Source: Paracentrotus lividus | Lineage: Eukaryota; Echinodermata; Echinoidea; Camarodonta; Echinidae | Assembly: GCA_940671915.1 (NCBI GenBank) | Contig: CALNVZ010003426.1 | Coordinates: 15,850,022 to 15,914,021, forward strand | Direction: 5' to 3' | Length of the DNA: 64,000 bases | Notes under the pieces: generated by a model | What the model saw: only the letters and a program-made list of their open reading frames with translations | What the model was told of the DNA's origin: nothing | The model's database searches: none | Shown here: positions 41,585 to 53,712 of the stretch, one piece after another | How positions within the stretch are numbered: position 1 is the first letter of the stretch | How the letters are laid out: every line of letters starts with the position of its first letter | Program-made: the position numbers and the translations under genes

Positions 41585-41745
41585 ACAAAAAGAGAAAAAT
41601 GGACGACCGATCCGATTGATCGACTTAACCTTGCCCCTATAGCCGATCCTTGATGCCCTTCTTGATGGCCGAAGGCCGGAAAAAATAATATCTAACACCC
41701 CCCGGTGCTTTTCGTACGTGACATGAAATCCTGGATCCGCCACTG
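41476..41745. mobile_element. CAGGCGCGGATCCAGG MITE with 48-bp poly(A)
   Basis: 270 bp. Left end CAGGCGCGGATCCAGG, right end CCTGGATCCGCCACTG. (CAG)n then an uninterrupted A run at 41534-41581 lies near the left end. hAT-like termini. A relative with similar ends is at 63342-63788. Confidence 0.6.
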
Positions 41746-42590
41746 ATAATTGTGCTTATTTATGCATGGAATTATACTTTTTACTGTGGATTACTAAGAA
41801 AAGCTGTTAGAATGCTATTTTTTGTAAATATTCTTTGTAGCACAAACAGACATACTTGAATAAAAATCCCTGTATAAAACTTAATTTTTATGCATTTGAT
41901 TTTTAAAAATGAATTTCTTATGTATTTCTCTTTTTTAAAGCATAATTATGCTGAAACAAAATAATTTCAGCCACTGAAATACAGATATATAATTTTTATG
42001 AATAAGGTGAGAAAACTCGATTTGCATCGCCTTTGCACACAAAATAATGTTTTTGAGCCGCTTTCGGTCCGACTGATATTTTAAAAAAATCGTGCAACAT
42101 GTAAAGGTATGCCTGATTTTTGGCGGGGAAAAAATGGTTTTGAAAGATGCGCAAGAATTGAAAGTAAACAGTTCACGAGTAGCGAGGTCAAAAAATTTCG
42201 CACGGCGGAATGGTCGCGGAAAATATCGAGGGGTGCTTCAAAGGACCCCCCCCCCTCCAACAGGATTAGTATCAATGAATGATATATCTAATTCATAATA
42301 ATATTAGGTGCGTATATTGGTTTTTATGATGCAACAGTATAATTTACATGTTCTGAAATATTGCAATTTTGAATTTACATTCCTGTCATTATGGTCATAA
42401 TAGGAAAAGCAGCTGGCACGTGACGTCACATAAATATATTTGGTAGATTTTCTTGAAACCCGCATTTATTTCTTTTCTTTTCTAAACCCAATTAAATTCC
42501 AGGGTAGGCCTAATCTTCCATTTTAGATGTTCTGAATCTAAATGATAATGTATTTAGCATTTTATTTCATTTTCCCAAAGATTGATTTCC
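41746..42590. other. No coding exon recognised upstream of the small secreted-protein gene
   Basis: AT-rich. A noncoding first exon and promoter of the following gene may lie here or further upstream; nothing decisive was seen. A pyrimidine-containing tract ending GATTTCCAG at about 42592 could be the acceptor of its coding exon. Confidence 0.4.
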
Positions 42591-42626
42591 AGTAACCATA
42601 GAGGGCACATAGACTGAAGAGAAGTC

Positions 42627-42962
42627 ATGGGCATGATTGGATATCAATCGCTCGTATTCTTCGGGTTGTTGGCTGCGATGATAGCGGTGGTCTATCCCAA
42701 TACGAGCCGTCTGGGTGTTAGTCGATGTTGCTGTAGCCCACAATACCCTGCAAGTCTTGGGAGTATTCCTCTGGAGCAGTTTCAACTCCGTCAGATTCAA
42801 GCTGCTCAGGGTCGGGTGGCGATGTTCCGTGCTAACCGCAGTCTGACCTACAGCAACATACAGCCAATCGTTACCGAGTATACGGCTCGTCAGGTAAACC
42901 CGGTAGTTCAAGATTTTTCTGTCTATAAGGACCTACCCAACATGCTTGCCTACTTAGAATAG
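42627..42962 (+). CDS. Small secreted protein of unknown function, 111 aa
   Basis: Not recognised as a known family. The N terminus MGMIGYQSLVFFGLLAAMIA is a good signal peptide. The mature part begins around YPNTSRLG and has a three-Cys cluster (SRCCCSPQYP), the only cysteines present. A Gln-rich helix-like stretch (LEQFQLRQIQAAQGR), one N-glycosylation sequon (NRS) and the C terminus LPNMLAYLE follow. Codons are much less AT-biased than the surroundings, which supports real coding. A splice-acceptor-like GATTTCCAG lies 34 bp upstream, so a noncoding 5' exon is likely. An AATAAA follows the stop by about 185 bp. A donor-like CAG-GTAAAC occurs in frame near 42893, so the C terminus could differ if it is spliced there. 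Confidence 0.65.
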   Translation: MGMIGYQSLVFFGLLAAMIAVVYPNTSRLGVSRCCCSPQYPASLGSIPLEQFQLRQIQAAQGRVAMFRANRSLTYSNIQPIVTEYTARQVNPVVQDFSVYKDLPNMLAYLE

Positions 42963-43146
42963 AATATAATAAGATGTCATCAATTTCGGATATAGCCATT
43001 AAAGCTGTATGATCACAAAATCCTACAAGAGCCTGCTTTGCAATCGGGCGGTGCGTTTTTTGTTTTTTTCGTTTTTTCCTCCCATTTTTTTTGTGAATTC
43101 ATTTTGTAAATTTTCACCAGTGTAAAACAAATTTCCGTTGAAGGAC

Positions 43147-43152
43147 AATAAA
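43147..43152 (+). promoter_or_regulatory. Polyadenylation signal of the small secreted-protein gene
   Basis: AATAAA in the context GGACAATAAATACAC, about 185 bp after the stop codon; the first canonical hexamer downstream. Confidence 0.55.
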
Positions 43153-43234
43153 TACACAATTTCAATTTTTCAATTTCACATTTGACGCGTCACCGATAGG
43201 CGCCTTCAGGAGGTGGGGGGGGGGGGGTGTTTTA

Positions 43235-43618
43235 TGCGGCGGTCACAACTCGCCGTACCTTCGACGTGCAAATCCCTACGATGGATTTCGTAGAAAAATC
43301 GTACAGCGCAGGTACCTCGGGGCACGTCTTGCATGTACGACGTGCAGGAAGTTTTTCCAATACCCTTATGCGGCGGTCACAACTCGCCGTACCTTCGACG
43401 TGCAACTCCCTCCGATGGATTTCGTAGAAAATTCGTGGAGCGGAGGTACCTTGCAGGTACAATGCATGTACGACGTGCAGGAAGTTTTTACAATACCCTT
43501 ACTACAGAAACGCAGGAATCGCAGAAGTTGACCCAGGACCTGTGCGTGCATTGCACATGCAACGCAGGCTACGTTGATGCACGTGCCCCGTAGCCTACGA
43601 CGAGTTGTGACCGCCGCA
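43235..43618 (+). mobile_element. TGCGGCGG-family MITE, copies 3 (partial) and 4 (full) in tandem
   Basis: A 134-bp 5' fragment (43235-43368) is followed directly by a full 250-bp copy (43369-43618) in the same orientation as the copy at 11010. TTA flanks both outer sides, giving a 3-bp duplication. The insertion interrupts another MITE, whose halves are a poly-G/TGTTTTA remnant before it and GAAAGGAATTGTCGGACG after it. Confidence 0.7.
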
Positions 43619-43745
43619 TTATGAAAGGAATTGTCGGACGTTTTATCCGACAAATGTGCTCTCAGCCAATCAGGATGTAAGCATTTCAGTAGCTTATATC
43701 AGTGAGAATCAGTATATATTATTTTGTTTCATGAAATGCTCCCAA
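43619..43745. mobile_element. Damaged MITE of the 34589 family, interrupted by the TGCGGCGG element
   Basis: Reads GAAAGGAATTGTCGGACG, TTTTATCCGACAAA, CTCTCAGCCAATCAG, and ends TTTCATGAAATGCTCCC, matching 34589-34727 but lacking the inner half of the right terminal repeat. Confidence 0.6.
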
Positions 43746-44039
43746 TCCCCAGGAACACTGCCGGCCACTCCTGCAATTTAGAGCATCGCTCAGTCACCGG
43801 CGCTCAAGTTTCATACACTCTTAATCTTATATCTCTTTTTAATTTTAATAAATTCCCCGGATGTGAAGCGTTTTAAGGGAATAACAAACTAAGAAGGAAT
43901 AGAGAGATACCAAAGTAACTTTGGGCAAAATTTTGTAAAAAGGACATGGACTTCATTTTTTTTTTTTTTTTTGCCTCTATAACAGAGGATTTATTTCATA
44001 CTCGTACACATTCATATTACATCAAATATTCACAGAAAA

Positions 44040-44731
44040 TCTAATATTCTTTTCGTAATTCAAATCTTCTCTTGGTTCTTATCTTTCCTGTCATAACTTG
44101 TATTTCTATTCTTTTTCTAATTTCTCTTTCTAACACATGTTTTAACAACTTTTCTATTTTCTTTCCCCGATTTATTTCTTTCCAAGATAACCTTATATAT
44201 ACTATAAAAGGCTAAAGTCATAAATAAAACGATTTGGCAGTTGCATTCAATTTTTAAAAGATGTAGACTACTAATTTTTGTTTTAAACTTGAAGACTCTC
44301 TGTAATATGTTTTCTATATGTTTTAGGTATTGTTTGTTTAATTCACATTCAATAAAAGCGTGGACAATGTCTTCTTTTTACTAAACATTTTGAACATAAA
44401 TCGTCTTCTCTTATACCCCATTTAAAAAGATTACTTTTTACTGTATAAGATTGTACAATAGTTTAAGGTTAAACTCTCGTAGTTTATATTCTTTGACATG
44501 GATGAGGTTAAATTGAAAACATTTAACCATGTTATATCAATTTAAATTTATTTCCCCAATATAACAACATTTTCGTTAAAGTGTTTCTTGAGGGAAACAA
44601 ACTATAAAACACATTGCTTTTTATATCACTGATATTTTTCAATTTGTTTCTAATACACAAAATTGGAACATCGAGTCTTTCTTGTTGTATCGTATTTGCA
44701 ACAGCATCTTGCTTTATCTTTTGGACCCATA
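44040..44731 (-). pseudogene. ORF2 C-terminal Cys/His segment and 3' end
   Basis: Reads FKWGIREDDLCSKC and, after a one-base slip in an A-run, KEDIVHAFIECELNKQYL, giving the C-X2-C...H...C signature found at the C terminus of L1/Tx1-type ORF2. Basic sequence follows. The remaining 44039-43973 is the 3' end before the A tail. Confidence 0.6.
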
Positions 44732-45388
44732 CTAAAGGTATTCCTTTTTAAGTTTCGCATAATCAAACATAACAATATATTTACTTCTTCTATTGATTAT
44801 TTTTGACATTATATTTTCTATCGACTGGAAACCGTTAATTCCAAAGAGATCTTTTACATAAATATATACCACTCTCATACCAGTCTTTAAAGAACACAGA
44901 CTGATTATTAGACAAAATAAACTTATTATGCCAAAAATTTGATCTCGTATAACACTAGAATCACAATCTATAATATTGATGTATTTCAAATGAGATAAAT
45001 CTCGTATAAGTATCCAAGCATGTAATATTTCTTTATAAAAAGTTGGAATTTTCTTTGTGTTAACAATGTTTAAATTACTTATGTCGTAATTACAATTCAA
45101 CAGTAAATTGATACCTCCTAAGAGGTCAAACCAATACGAACACATTTTTTTCCAAGTTTCTTGTTTATCGTTCAGAAACTTTCCTAACCATTTCAGGCGG
45201 AAGCTTAACATTTGATAATGTATATCAACCATTCGCACTCCACCATTTGAGTAATTTTCTGTGAGAGTGATTCTTTTAATTTTTTCTACTTTTTTATTCC
45301 ATATAAATTTAAAAACCATATTATTCAATGTATCAAGGACATTTGTGGGAATTGAATCAACAATGCTTAAATGAATAATTTGACTCAA
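44732..45388 (-). pseudogene. ORF2 post-RT region
   Basis: Open frame reading NMVFKFIWNKKVEKIKRITL and ENYSNGGVRMVDI, then LSFRLKWLGKFLND, the pattern of L1/Tx1 ORF2 after the RT. Confidence 0.75.
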
Positions 45389-45446
45389 AGCTAAACTTTT
45401 TATAATTGTTACCTTTCCAAAAATAGTTAAACTTCGTTTTGCCCAG

Positions 45447-46547
45447 CTATCTAGAATTTTTTTTTAATTTGACTAATTTTTGTTCCCATTCCAAAATTAG
45501 GGCTTCGTCATTATTTGAATAAATGTAATGACCTAAATATTTCATTGGTTTATCAGCCCACTTTAGATCATATTTCGATATGTCTAAAAAATTATTATTG
45601 TCTCCCAGACATATCATAGCTGTTGTATCTTTGTTAATCATAGGACCTGCCAAATTGCCAAATAAATGTAATTCTCGTAAAATTTCTTTGAGTGAGTCTT
45701 CGTCTTGAATAAAGAAAAGAGTGTCGTCCGCGTATTGCAGAAGCCTAAGTTCAAAATTGTAACGTGGTATTTCTATTGCTTTGACATTATTGTTTTTACG
45801 AACACTGTGTGCCAGAAATTCTGCCGATAGAATGAATAATAAAGATGACAATGGGCAGCCTTGCCTAATGCCTCTTTCGACATTAAAGTTTCGTGAAATC
45901 CAGCCGTTTACAAGAACAGAACTTGAAATATCCTTATAAAGAACTGATGTCCATTTACAAAATGATTCACCAAAATTAAACTTTTTCAGACATAAGCTTA
46001 GAAAATCAGTGTCTAAAACATCAAACGCTTTTGTAAAATCTACTAACATGATTGCTCCGTTTTTATCATGTTTCTTTAAATATTCAATGACATCTTTTGT
46101 TAACCTTACATTACATGCTGCTAGTCGACCTTTAATATACCCTGTCTGATTTTCATGAACAATATCACCTATAACTTTGTGTACTCGAGCAGCTAAAACA
46201 GCTGCTATTATTTTGTAGTCACAATTAAGCAACGTGATAGGCCTCCAATTTTTAAGCTCTTTACAATCACCTTTTTTGAATAACAAAGTAATGATCCCTT
46301 TTCTTTGTGTATTAGACATCATGCCAGACAAATAGCATTCATTTAGGCTTTCTACAAGAAGGCCTTTTATTTGTGGCCAGAATGACTGATAAAATTCAAC
46401 CGATATCCCATCAGATCCTGGAGATTTATTTTTTTGCATGGCGAATACGGCACGCTTACATTCATCCTGCGTTATTAAACCTTCACACATTTGTTTTTTG
46501 TCGTGTGTTAATTGATTTATACATTGTGATGACACATATTTTTTCAT
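45447..46547 (-). pseudogene. ORF2 reverse transcriptase domain
   Basis: 366 codons open. Motifs in order: NKSPGSDGISVEFYQSFW, NWRPITLLNCDYKIIAAVLA, QTGYIKGR, VDFTKAFD (catalytic Asp), RGIRQGCPLSSLLFILS and LRLLQYADDTLFF (catalytic YADD), then AGPMINKDTTAM. All core residues are present, so this part looked functional until recently; breaks lie on either side. Confidence 0.9.
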
Positions 46548-46663
46548 TTTATCGGTTTCATTAGCATCACGCCTATTTTTTTATACAAAAATTGAATATA
46601 AGTTTACTACCTCTTCCAGTATGTCCTCATTTTTATCTATTACACGATCATCACGTTCACGTT

Positions 46664-47287
46664 TTAATTTTGTGTAATTTCTTTCTTTTTTGCATTATTC
46701 TTTTCTAATCCTAGAAAATATTTTGTACTCCGTTCTCCTTCTTCCATCCATCGTATACGTGCTCTAATACCAGCACCTTTTGATTCATGTTTATACATTT
46801 TTTCTAGTTTATCTTTCACATCAGTATATTCTATATGTACTTGTTCAATGTCAAAATCAACATCAATTTTCCTTTCAAGCTCATATAATTTCTGCTCTAA
46901 AATCAATTTAGAATTTTTTCTTTCTTTAGCTTTACTTCGACAAAATTTTTGTGTAAATTCTCTAACGTTAATTTTAAACAGCTCCCATTTCACAATTTTC
47001 GGTATGGGCTTTTCATAAAAATATTGGATAATTTGACCAATCTTTTTTTTATATTCATCATCTTTAAAAATTTCAGTGTTCAGTTTCCAATATCCCGGGC
47101 CTTTCTTTTTATGTTTTGTACACACTTTAATTGATATGGCATTGTGATCTACTCTGATTGCCGGTCGAAGACTGTCAGTGTACACAGTCTTAGTTTTAAT
47201 ATTTTTTGTTACAAGCCAAAAATCCAATCTCGAAGCCCTTTTAAGGGAAATATTCCTCCATGTAAATTGCTTGCATTCAGGATGCAT
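46664..47287 (-). pseudogene. ORF2 endonuclease end and linker
   Basis: FTWRNISLKRASRLDFWLV and RVDHNAISI complete the endonuclease, with Val in place of the more usual Ser before DH. A Lys/Glu-rich coiled linker follows (KERKNSKLILEQKLYELERK). It ends RWMEEGERSTKYFLGLEK, a block commonly found just before the RT in L1-like elements. Confidence 0.75.
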
Positions 47288-47329
47288 TTCCCTCCAAATA
47301 TCTGACAGAAAAAGTCTTTTAATTATTTT

Positions 47330-47849
47330 TTAAAGATTTTGCGGCATTTTGTAGTATTGAGTTTTCTTACCATATACATCTTTCTTACTGTTTAAAACAC
47401 AATTCCAATCACCTCCTATAATTAATTCACATCCGTTCGAGGCATCAAAATGCCTAGTTAGTTCAGAATCTAAGTTACGAAAAAATAATTCTTTATTTTG
47501 TTTTTCTGTTGGAGCGTAAACATTAGCTAAAACCATATCAATGTCGTTTATTTTGGCTTTTAGAATCAACAAACGTCCAGTGATTTTACTTTTAAACTCT
47601 ACATTCTGAACACATGAATTGTTATTAAATAAAATAGAAAACCCTCGTGAGTGATTGCTTCCGTGTTCAAAAAAACAAGGTCCATGCCATTCTGATAATG
47701 TTTTCAATATCTTGTGACCAGTACGTTTCTTGAAGAAACAAAATATCGACTTTCTGTTGTTTTGCCCACAAAAATATTTGGTTTCTCTTCTCTTTACTTC
47801 TTAGACCTCGCACATTTAGACTTATAATATGACATAAATCCATAGGCAT
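47330..47849 (-). pseudogene. ORF2 AP-type endonuclease domain, frameshifted
   Basis: SLNVRGLRSKEKRNQ and VDILFLQETYW carry the N-terminal catalytic Asn and Glu of APE endonucleases. After the frameshift, VLANVYAPTEKQNKELF and LIIGGDWNCVLN give the ANVYAP and GDWN motifs. The last His motif is in the next piece (RVDHNAISI). This domain nicks target DNA to prime reverse transcription. Confidence 0.8.
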
Positions 47850-47891
47850 GAATTAACCAAATATTGTTTCCAAACTTTGATTACAGTTTGT

Positions 47892-48502
47892 GTTCATTTT
47901 TTGTTCGGTGGTTTCTGTCCGCCTTTTTGTTTACGTTTCACATGTTTCACTTTCCGTGGAAATTCCGGTGACTCTGCTGAGAATCCTACGCGATCATCAT
48001 CAGATTCGGCTGATGCATCGCTTGACGGAACAATTGAGTGTGATCGTGACGTCGTCGAAATTCCAGTTGAAGGAGCAGCAGAAGAAACACCTGAAATTGC
48101 GCGAGTGCTATTGGAGGTTGAACTTGCTGAAGCGGAGCTGACTGGAAATTCCCATGGTTGCGGTCACCTGACAGAAAGTGTGTAATCTTTGCTTGCGATT
48201 GGTTGTCATGACGCACAGACGCTGCCGAGTGTCGTCCGCTAGAGATGAGCAGCTGCTCTATAGCTTGCGCTGCCGGAGTGTCGGGGTTAGTTGTCGGGGT
48301 GGTGTGCTCTGTAGTACCGGGTTTTTTCGGCGAGGTGGGCGGGGTCTCAAACGAGCAGTGAAGTTGAAGATGGCCTGGCTGCTTGCAACGTCGGCAGACG
48401 ACAGGATTGCTGCAAGTAGAGCGATGGTGGTCTTCGCTCAAACATCTTGAACATACAACTACTGATTGAGGATTTGGAGTGAATTGACCAAAATGAAAAA
48501 CC
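47892..48502 (-). pseudogene. LINE ORF1 fragment (nucleic-acid-binding, two CCHC knuckles)
   Basis: The truncation point falls inside ORF1. It reads VFHFGQFTPNP, then CSRCLSEDHHRSTC and CRRCKQPGHLQLHC, two consecutive CX2CX4HX4C zinc knuckles, then a Ser/Thr/Pro-rich tail. One frame stops at 47986. A frameshift near 48110 leads into what looks like the original end, rich in Lys/Arg (VKHVKRKQKGG), stopping near 47892. ORF1 proteins bind the LINE RNA. Confidence 0.7.
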
Positions 48503-48515
48503 TGGACTTCATTTT

Positions 48516-48691
48516 AACTGTGCAACATCCTGAAGAGGCAGAAATGAAGATAGGCCCTGTATAAAAAGAGAAGTAGACAAACAAAAGAAGAGAGAAAAGT
48601 AGGACAAAATGGTTAAATCAACATATTTGGTGAAATATAATTTAAAAAGATATGAAAAAGGAGAGAAAAGGGTATGTGGAGAGAGAGAGAG

Positions 48692-48733
<42 letters not shown>

Positions 48734-48787
48734 CGCGCGCAAAGAATACAGTTTTTGTTTCGCCCACCAGATGAGAAGGAGAGACTC
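48516..48787. other. Former insertion-site DNA; (GA)n microsatellite
   Basis: No gene. (GA)n lies at about 48679-48723, followed by a poly-G and CGCGCG stretch. Confidence 0.7.
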
Positions 48788-48830
48788 AAGGGCCTGTCCC
48801 AGAGAAGGCGATCGTTGTGGCGACAACCTA
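48788..48830 (+). repeat. Left terminal inverted repeat of an interrupted DNA transposon (element A)
   Basis: 43 bp starting AAGGGCCTGTCCCA and including GGCGATCGTTGTGGCGACAA. It matches 56256-56298 inverted with two differences. The element body continues to about 48972, where a different element interrupts it. Confidence 0.65.
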
Positions 48831-48979
48831 CGAACTACCTGTCGCCACCATGATCAGGTCCAATCGCCTATAAGATTGTGAATTATCGCGTCTGTCGCCA
48901 AAAAATATGTAGCAAAATTCAGTTCGCTGCATAGCAGGCGTCAGTTAGGTTGACGTCAATGAACGTAACCTGGGGGGCG

Positions 48980-50051
48980 TTTCACGCCTTCACGAAACCG
49001 TCATAAGTCTAACTTCTTGACTAAATCGGAGATAGTGAGCAACTTGTCCATATAGGCGGGTTCCACGAAGCCCTCTCTGCCAAGATCGAGGACAACAAGA
49101 TAACTAAATACTTATGACGGCTCCGGACCTGTCATATCTTTTGGAGAGCGCTGCATATGAAAACGTGAACAATCAAAAAGGACAGTGTTATTTTATACCA
49201 AACACGCACAGTTCCACTACAGTGCACTAACGACCAGAAAGAATCTTACGGGAAATGTGTGTACTGGGTATAGACTCTCTCTACGTCTGACCGTCGATAT
49301 CGCGATAACAATGCCCTGAATAAAGACCGTGTAAAAGGAGAGTGCAAGCTGTGCAGTCAGGATCGAAGTATTTTATCATGATATTTTTTTTTATGATATC
49401 AAAAACGCGGGGGAAAATATTGACCAATCACAAAGAAGTTAAAATCATTGGAAAGAGAAATTAATATATTTACTTCACTCAGCGTAACTAGGAAATCGAT
49501 GCGCTGCTGAATTTTACAGAAAGCTTTTAGTGACTGCTGTTTGACCAAAATATCATTTTCACACAGAAAAACGACCCAAAAATGACTAAAATGGGAGATT
49601 TTAAAGCTCAAAACGCGAGGGTTAGGGGTAAAAAAATATTCTTCCCAAGGTTTTATCTTGTTTTATATACATTAACCCTCATAAAACCTGTGTAACTAAG
49701 TAAATGATCTTCTCGATTTTTTTTTATTCCAGTATATTCAACAAAACTCCCGTTTTTCGGGCATTCCTTCCATTGACAATCGGTGCGTGAAAATGGTTTT
49801 CCTAGAAAGAAGCCCCAACGTTTTCATATGATACGTCAATCAAACGCAATTTATGGCTGTGCCACCATCGGTTTGGGCGAATTGTATTTGCCGCGGCAAT
49901 CTTGAATGTCTCATTTTGTTCATATAAAATGTAACAACCTCAGGATTTAGATCTAATATACAGAAAATAAATGATTGTTAATGATTGAGTGCTTTTTATA
50001 TCCAATAAAAGAAATAATTTAGTAAATATATCCAATCAAGAAATAATATTG
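48980..50051. other. Left body of element B; no gene
   Basis: Mixed-composition sequence with no coding signal found. Confidence 0.5.
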
Positions 50052-50145
50052 CGCCATTAGTTGGACAATACACTTATTGTGAAATAAATATAAATAAAGA
50101 AATACACTAAGCTACTTTGAGGTGACGTTGTTTTATTACCCGAGC

Positions 50146-51241
<1,096 letters not shown>

Positions 51242-51319
51242 CCCGAGCGATGGGGCTAAGAGAGCGACCACAGATGGCGCATTTTCACATTCAACATAAC
51301 CCAATGAATATATTGGCGT

Positions 51320-52427
51320 GACTACTTTTTCCTCTTTCCTTCAATTTTAGGAATATAAACAAACGCTTTCTGAACTCATTATAAACTGTAGCCTATACAG
51401 ACAGTAATAAGCAGATCACATATCAATTCTCTACACCAGGTGAATTATTATGGCAATTGCATAAATCATTTGCTGACAAACGTGCACAAACTTAATAAAA
51501 CAAACTAACCAACTAAACTGAACGTTGTAACTATAAATTCAACTAACACTTCCAAACATATGAAATGAACATATACAGAATATGTTATCGAATTGTAATT
51601 TCACCCAATATCATTAAAACTATCATAATCAACCCTTTAATACTCCTAGTCAAACCCGTAACAGTGAAATATTAAAAAACAACCGGTCACAGTACGGTTG
51701 CAAAAATTAAATCACAATTTTTTGATCCATAACAAATAGAAAGATAGGACATATATCACACCCACTAGAATACTTAAACTTAATAGATGACTTACATAAC
51801 CATTTGTGGTACAAATTTTTAGTGAAAATCTAGCAAAACCATGACAGCTTACAATATGATTAAACTGCAAACCAACATTATTTGTACACAAAATATATAC
51901 ATAACATCTAATTGTGTACCTGTTTAACTTTGAATTACTAGTAATCAGATTAAACATAAAATAAGAGAACAATTCTTTACCAACATAGTATAGGGTACTT
52001 CAAAAAAAAAAACTGTGTAATATCTTTAAAATCCCACATCAATAGCTTACCATTTAGACATAATACCATATAACTAAACCACACAGACATTATTCCAAAC
52101 CCTAAAATGCCTACAAAAACAACCTGAAAGCAATTGTTCACTTTGTCCTGTCATTATATAGAATTAAGAAAACATATTTAACTGATAAAAAAACATTTCA
52201 AGAGCAACCTGTATAAGACAGGCACATAGTTATAATAGCTCGTTCAAAATACAAACAAAAAGTCAAAATGATTACATTATCAAAATATGACTACAGTAAT
52301 TCACATAATCAAATCACACGAACAAATATAAAAATCAGATTATTGTTACTGAGTCTCTCAGATAAAGGAGACTAGACTGTAAAACACAAAATCATGCATA
52401 CAGTAATAATATCCAAAAGTCTCTGTT
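51320..52427. other. Interior of the 165-bp-repeat element; no coding signal
   Basis: AT-rich sequence between the split repeat and the degenerate coding part. No reverse transcriptase or integrase motif found in either strand's frames. Confidence 0.5.
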
Positions 52428-53712
52428 TCATAAGGTATGATTGGAGCTGTTAATTAGCACACAGAACAGCATGCTACTAGGGGGCATTATGGGTCCATAG
52501 GATAAGGGAGCCAGCATGCAGGGAGCTACCAGACAAGGGCTGTTCCTACCATAGGGGGAAGGGACTGTGTCCATCAAGGGTCTTAATGGGGGAAATGGGT
52601 TCAATGGCAGAATATCAAGTCCAAACAAAGCTTCAAGGGAGCGTAGCCAGGTAGTTTTCCGAAGGGGCACATCGGATGGTACGACGCCGTTGTTGGGCAT
52701 GCTCGATTGGTAAGCCGTCGTTGATGATGTTGCAGAACCAGTCCGAAGGCGATGATGCTCTAGACGTACGGAGTGGTAGGGTCTTCGACCATGGACATCA
52801 GCACCTGGGTTGATGGACGCTGGGGAGGATCTTCCATCAGGTAGGTCAGACATCGCTCCACGGCTGAGCGGACAGATCAGCAGAAGTAAGCCCTGAGGTA
52901 GTATGGGGCTTGTCTGGTGGACGACCAAGAGCGTTGCTGTCATCCGAGGTAGAAGTGGGATCTCGACGGTCACCAACAGGAACAGCGACCACAGGAGAGC
53001 ATTCGACGCGCGGAGCACAGACGAGCGAGGTCAACAGGTCAAGATGTGGCCTCATCTTCGTGCAAGGAGTTGGTTGCGACTGTGGACTAGCTTGCGCAGT
53101 TATGGACTTACTATCGCCACCTACGTTTAGCGTGCATGGAGGTAGAACGATCCCTCCAATGTCAACGCTATTGGTATTACTAGCAATGTCGAGCTGCTGA
53201 CCGATCAAAGACGCAACGGGAACGTTGGTATCGCTACTGGCAATATGACAAGACGGATCTTGAGTTAACCCACTAGCTGCATAGTCAACTACGACACTGC
53301 TATCAAGACAGCGATCTAGTGTTATCGGAATATCGAACGTAGAGGTTACGCAAGACAGAGACACGATAGGCAAAGTCACATCAGGTGAAGACACGATAGG
53401 CAAAGTTAAATCAGGTGAAGACATATCAGGCAAACTATAACAATTAAAGTTATGAACAAAGCTCGATACAATACACTCTTCAGAAGAGTGGCCAAGAATG
53501 CAAGACTCAACTACCCGTGAGGACTCCTCGGAAAGGTCAATACCGGGAGGTGGAGCACACAGCACAATAGGAGTGGACTGTAAGGTACTATCTAGATCAT
53601 CAGACTCACCTGGAGGAACACTACTAGCTATATCCACTGAGCACACTGCAGAAATTGACAACCGCCAAGCGCTTTCCTCACGCGCATGCACATCAGTACG
53701 ATATTCATGCAA
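52428..53712 (-). pseudogene. Ser/Pro/Asp-rich retroelement-like frames, C-terminal part
   Basis: A 288-codon frame (53712-52846) is followed in another frame by 53018-52428. The first has near-repeats PDLTLPIVSSPDVTLPIVS and is low in basic residues. The second includes ADVHGRRPYHSVRLEHHR and LRKTTWLRSLEALFGLDILP. Unrecognised; the position inside terminal repeats suggests retroelement origin. Confidence 0.45.

Larger units (their letters stand above)
44040..47849 (-). pseudogene. LINE ORF2 (endonuclease and reverse transcriptase), multiply broken
   Basis: Starts MPMDLCHIISLNVRGL about 40 bp after the ORF1 end. The pieces are: endonuclease 47849-47330 with a frameshift near 47705, linker 47287-46664, reverse transcriptase 46547-45447, post-RT region 45388-44732, and Cys/His tail to about 44040. 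A stop in the same frame separates the endonuclease from the linker (PQNL then stop then KIIKRLFLSDIWREM). An extra A in an A-run near 45455 separates RT from the post-RT region. The domain order is complete, but the protein cannot be made in one piece. Confidence 0.85.
43947..48515 (-). mobile_element. 5'-truncated L1/Tx1-type LINE, inactive, with 13-bp target duplication
   Basis: The element proper is 43960-48502 on the minus strand. TGGACTTCATTTT occurs at both edges (43947-43959 and 48503-48515), with the poly(A) tail (T on the + strand, about 43960-43972) next to the left copy. The order on the minus strand is the C-terminal half of ORF1 with two zinc knuckles, then ORF2 with AP endonuclease, reverse transcriptase and a Cys/His C terminus. 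Frames are broken by several frameshifts and at least one stop, so it cannot move by itself. Clade assignment to the L1/Tx1 side rests on RT and C-terminal sequence by eye. Confidence 0.9.

Noticed and set aside
47877-48450. Plus-strand frames over the LINE ORF1 region
   Set aside because: Antisense shadows of the zinc-knuckle ORF1 on the minus strand.
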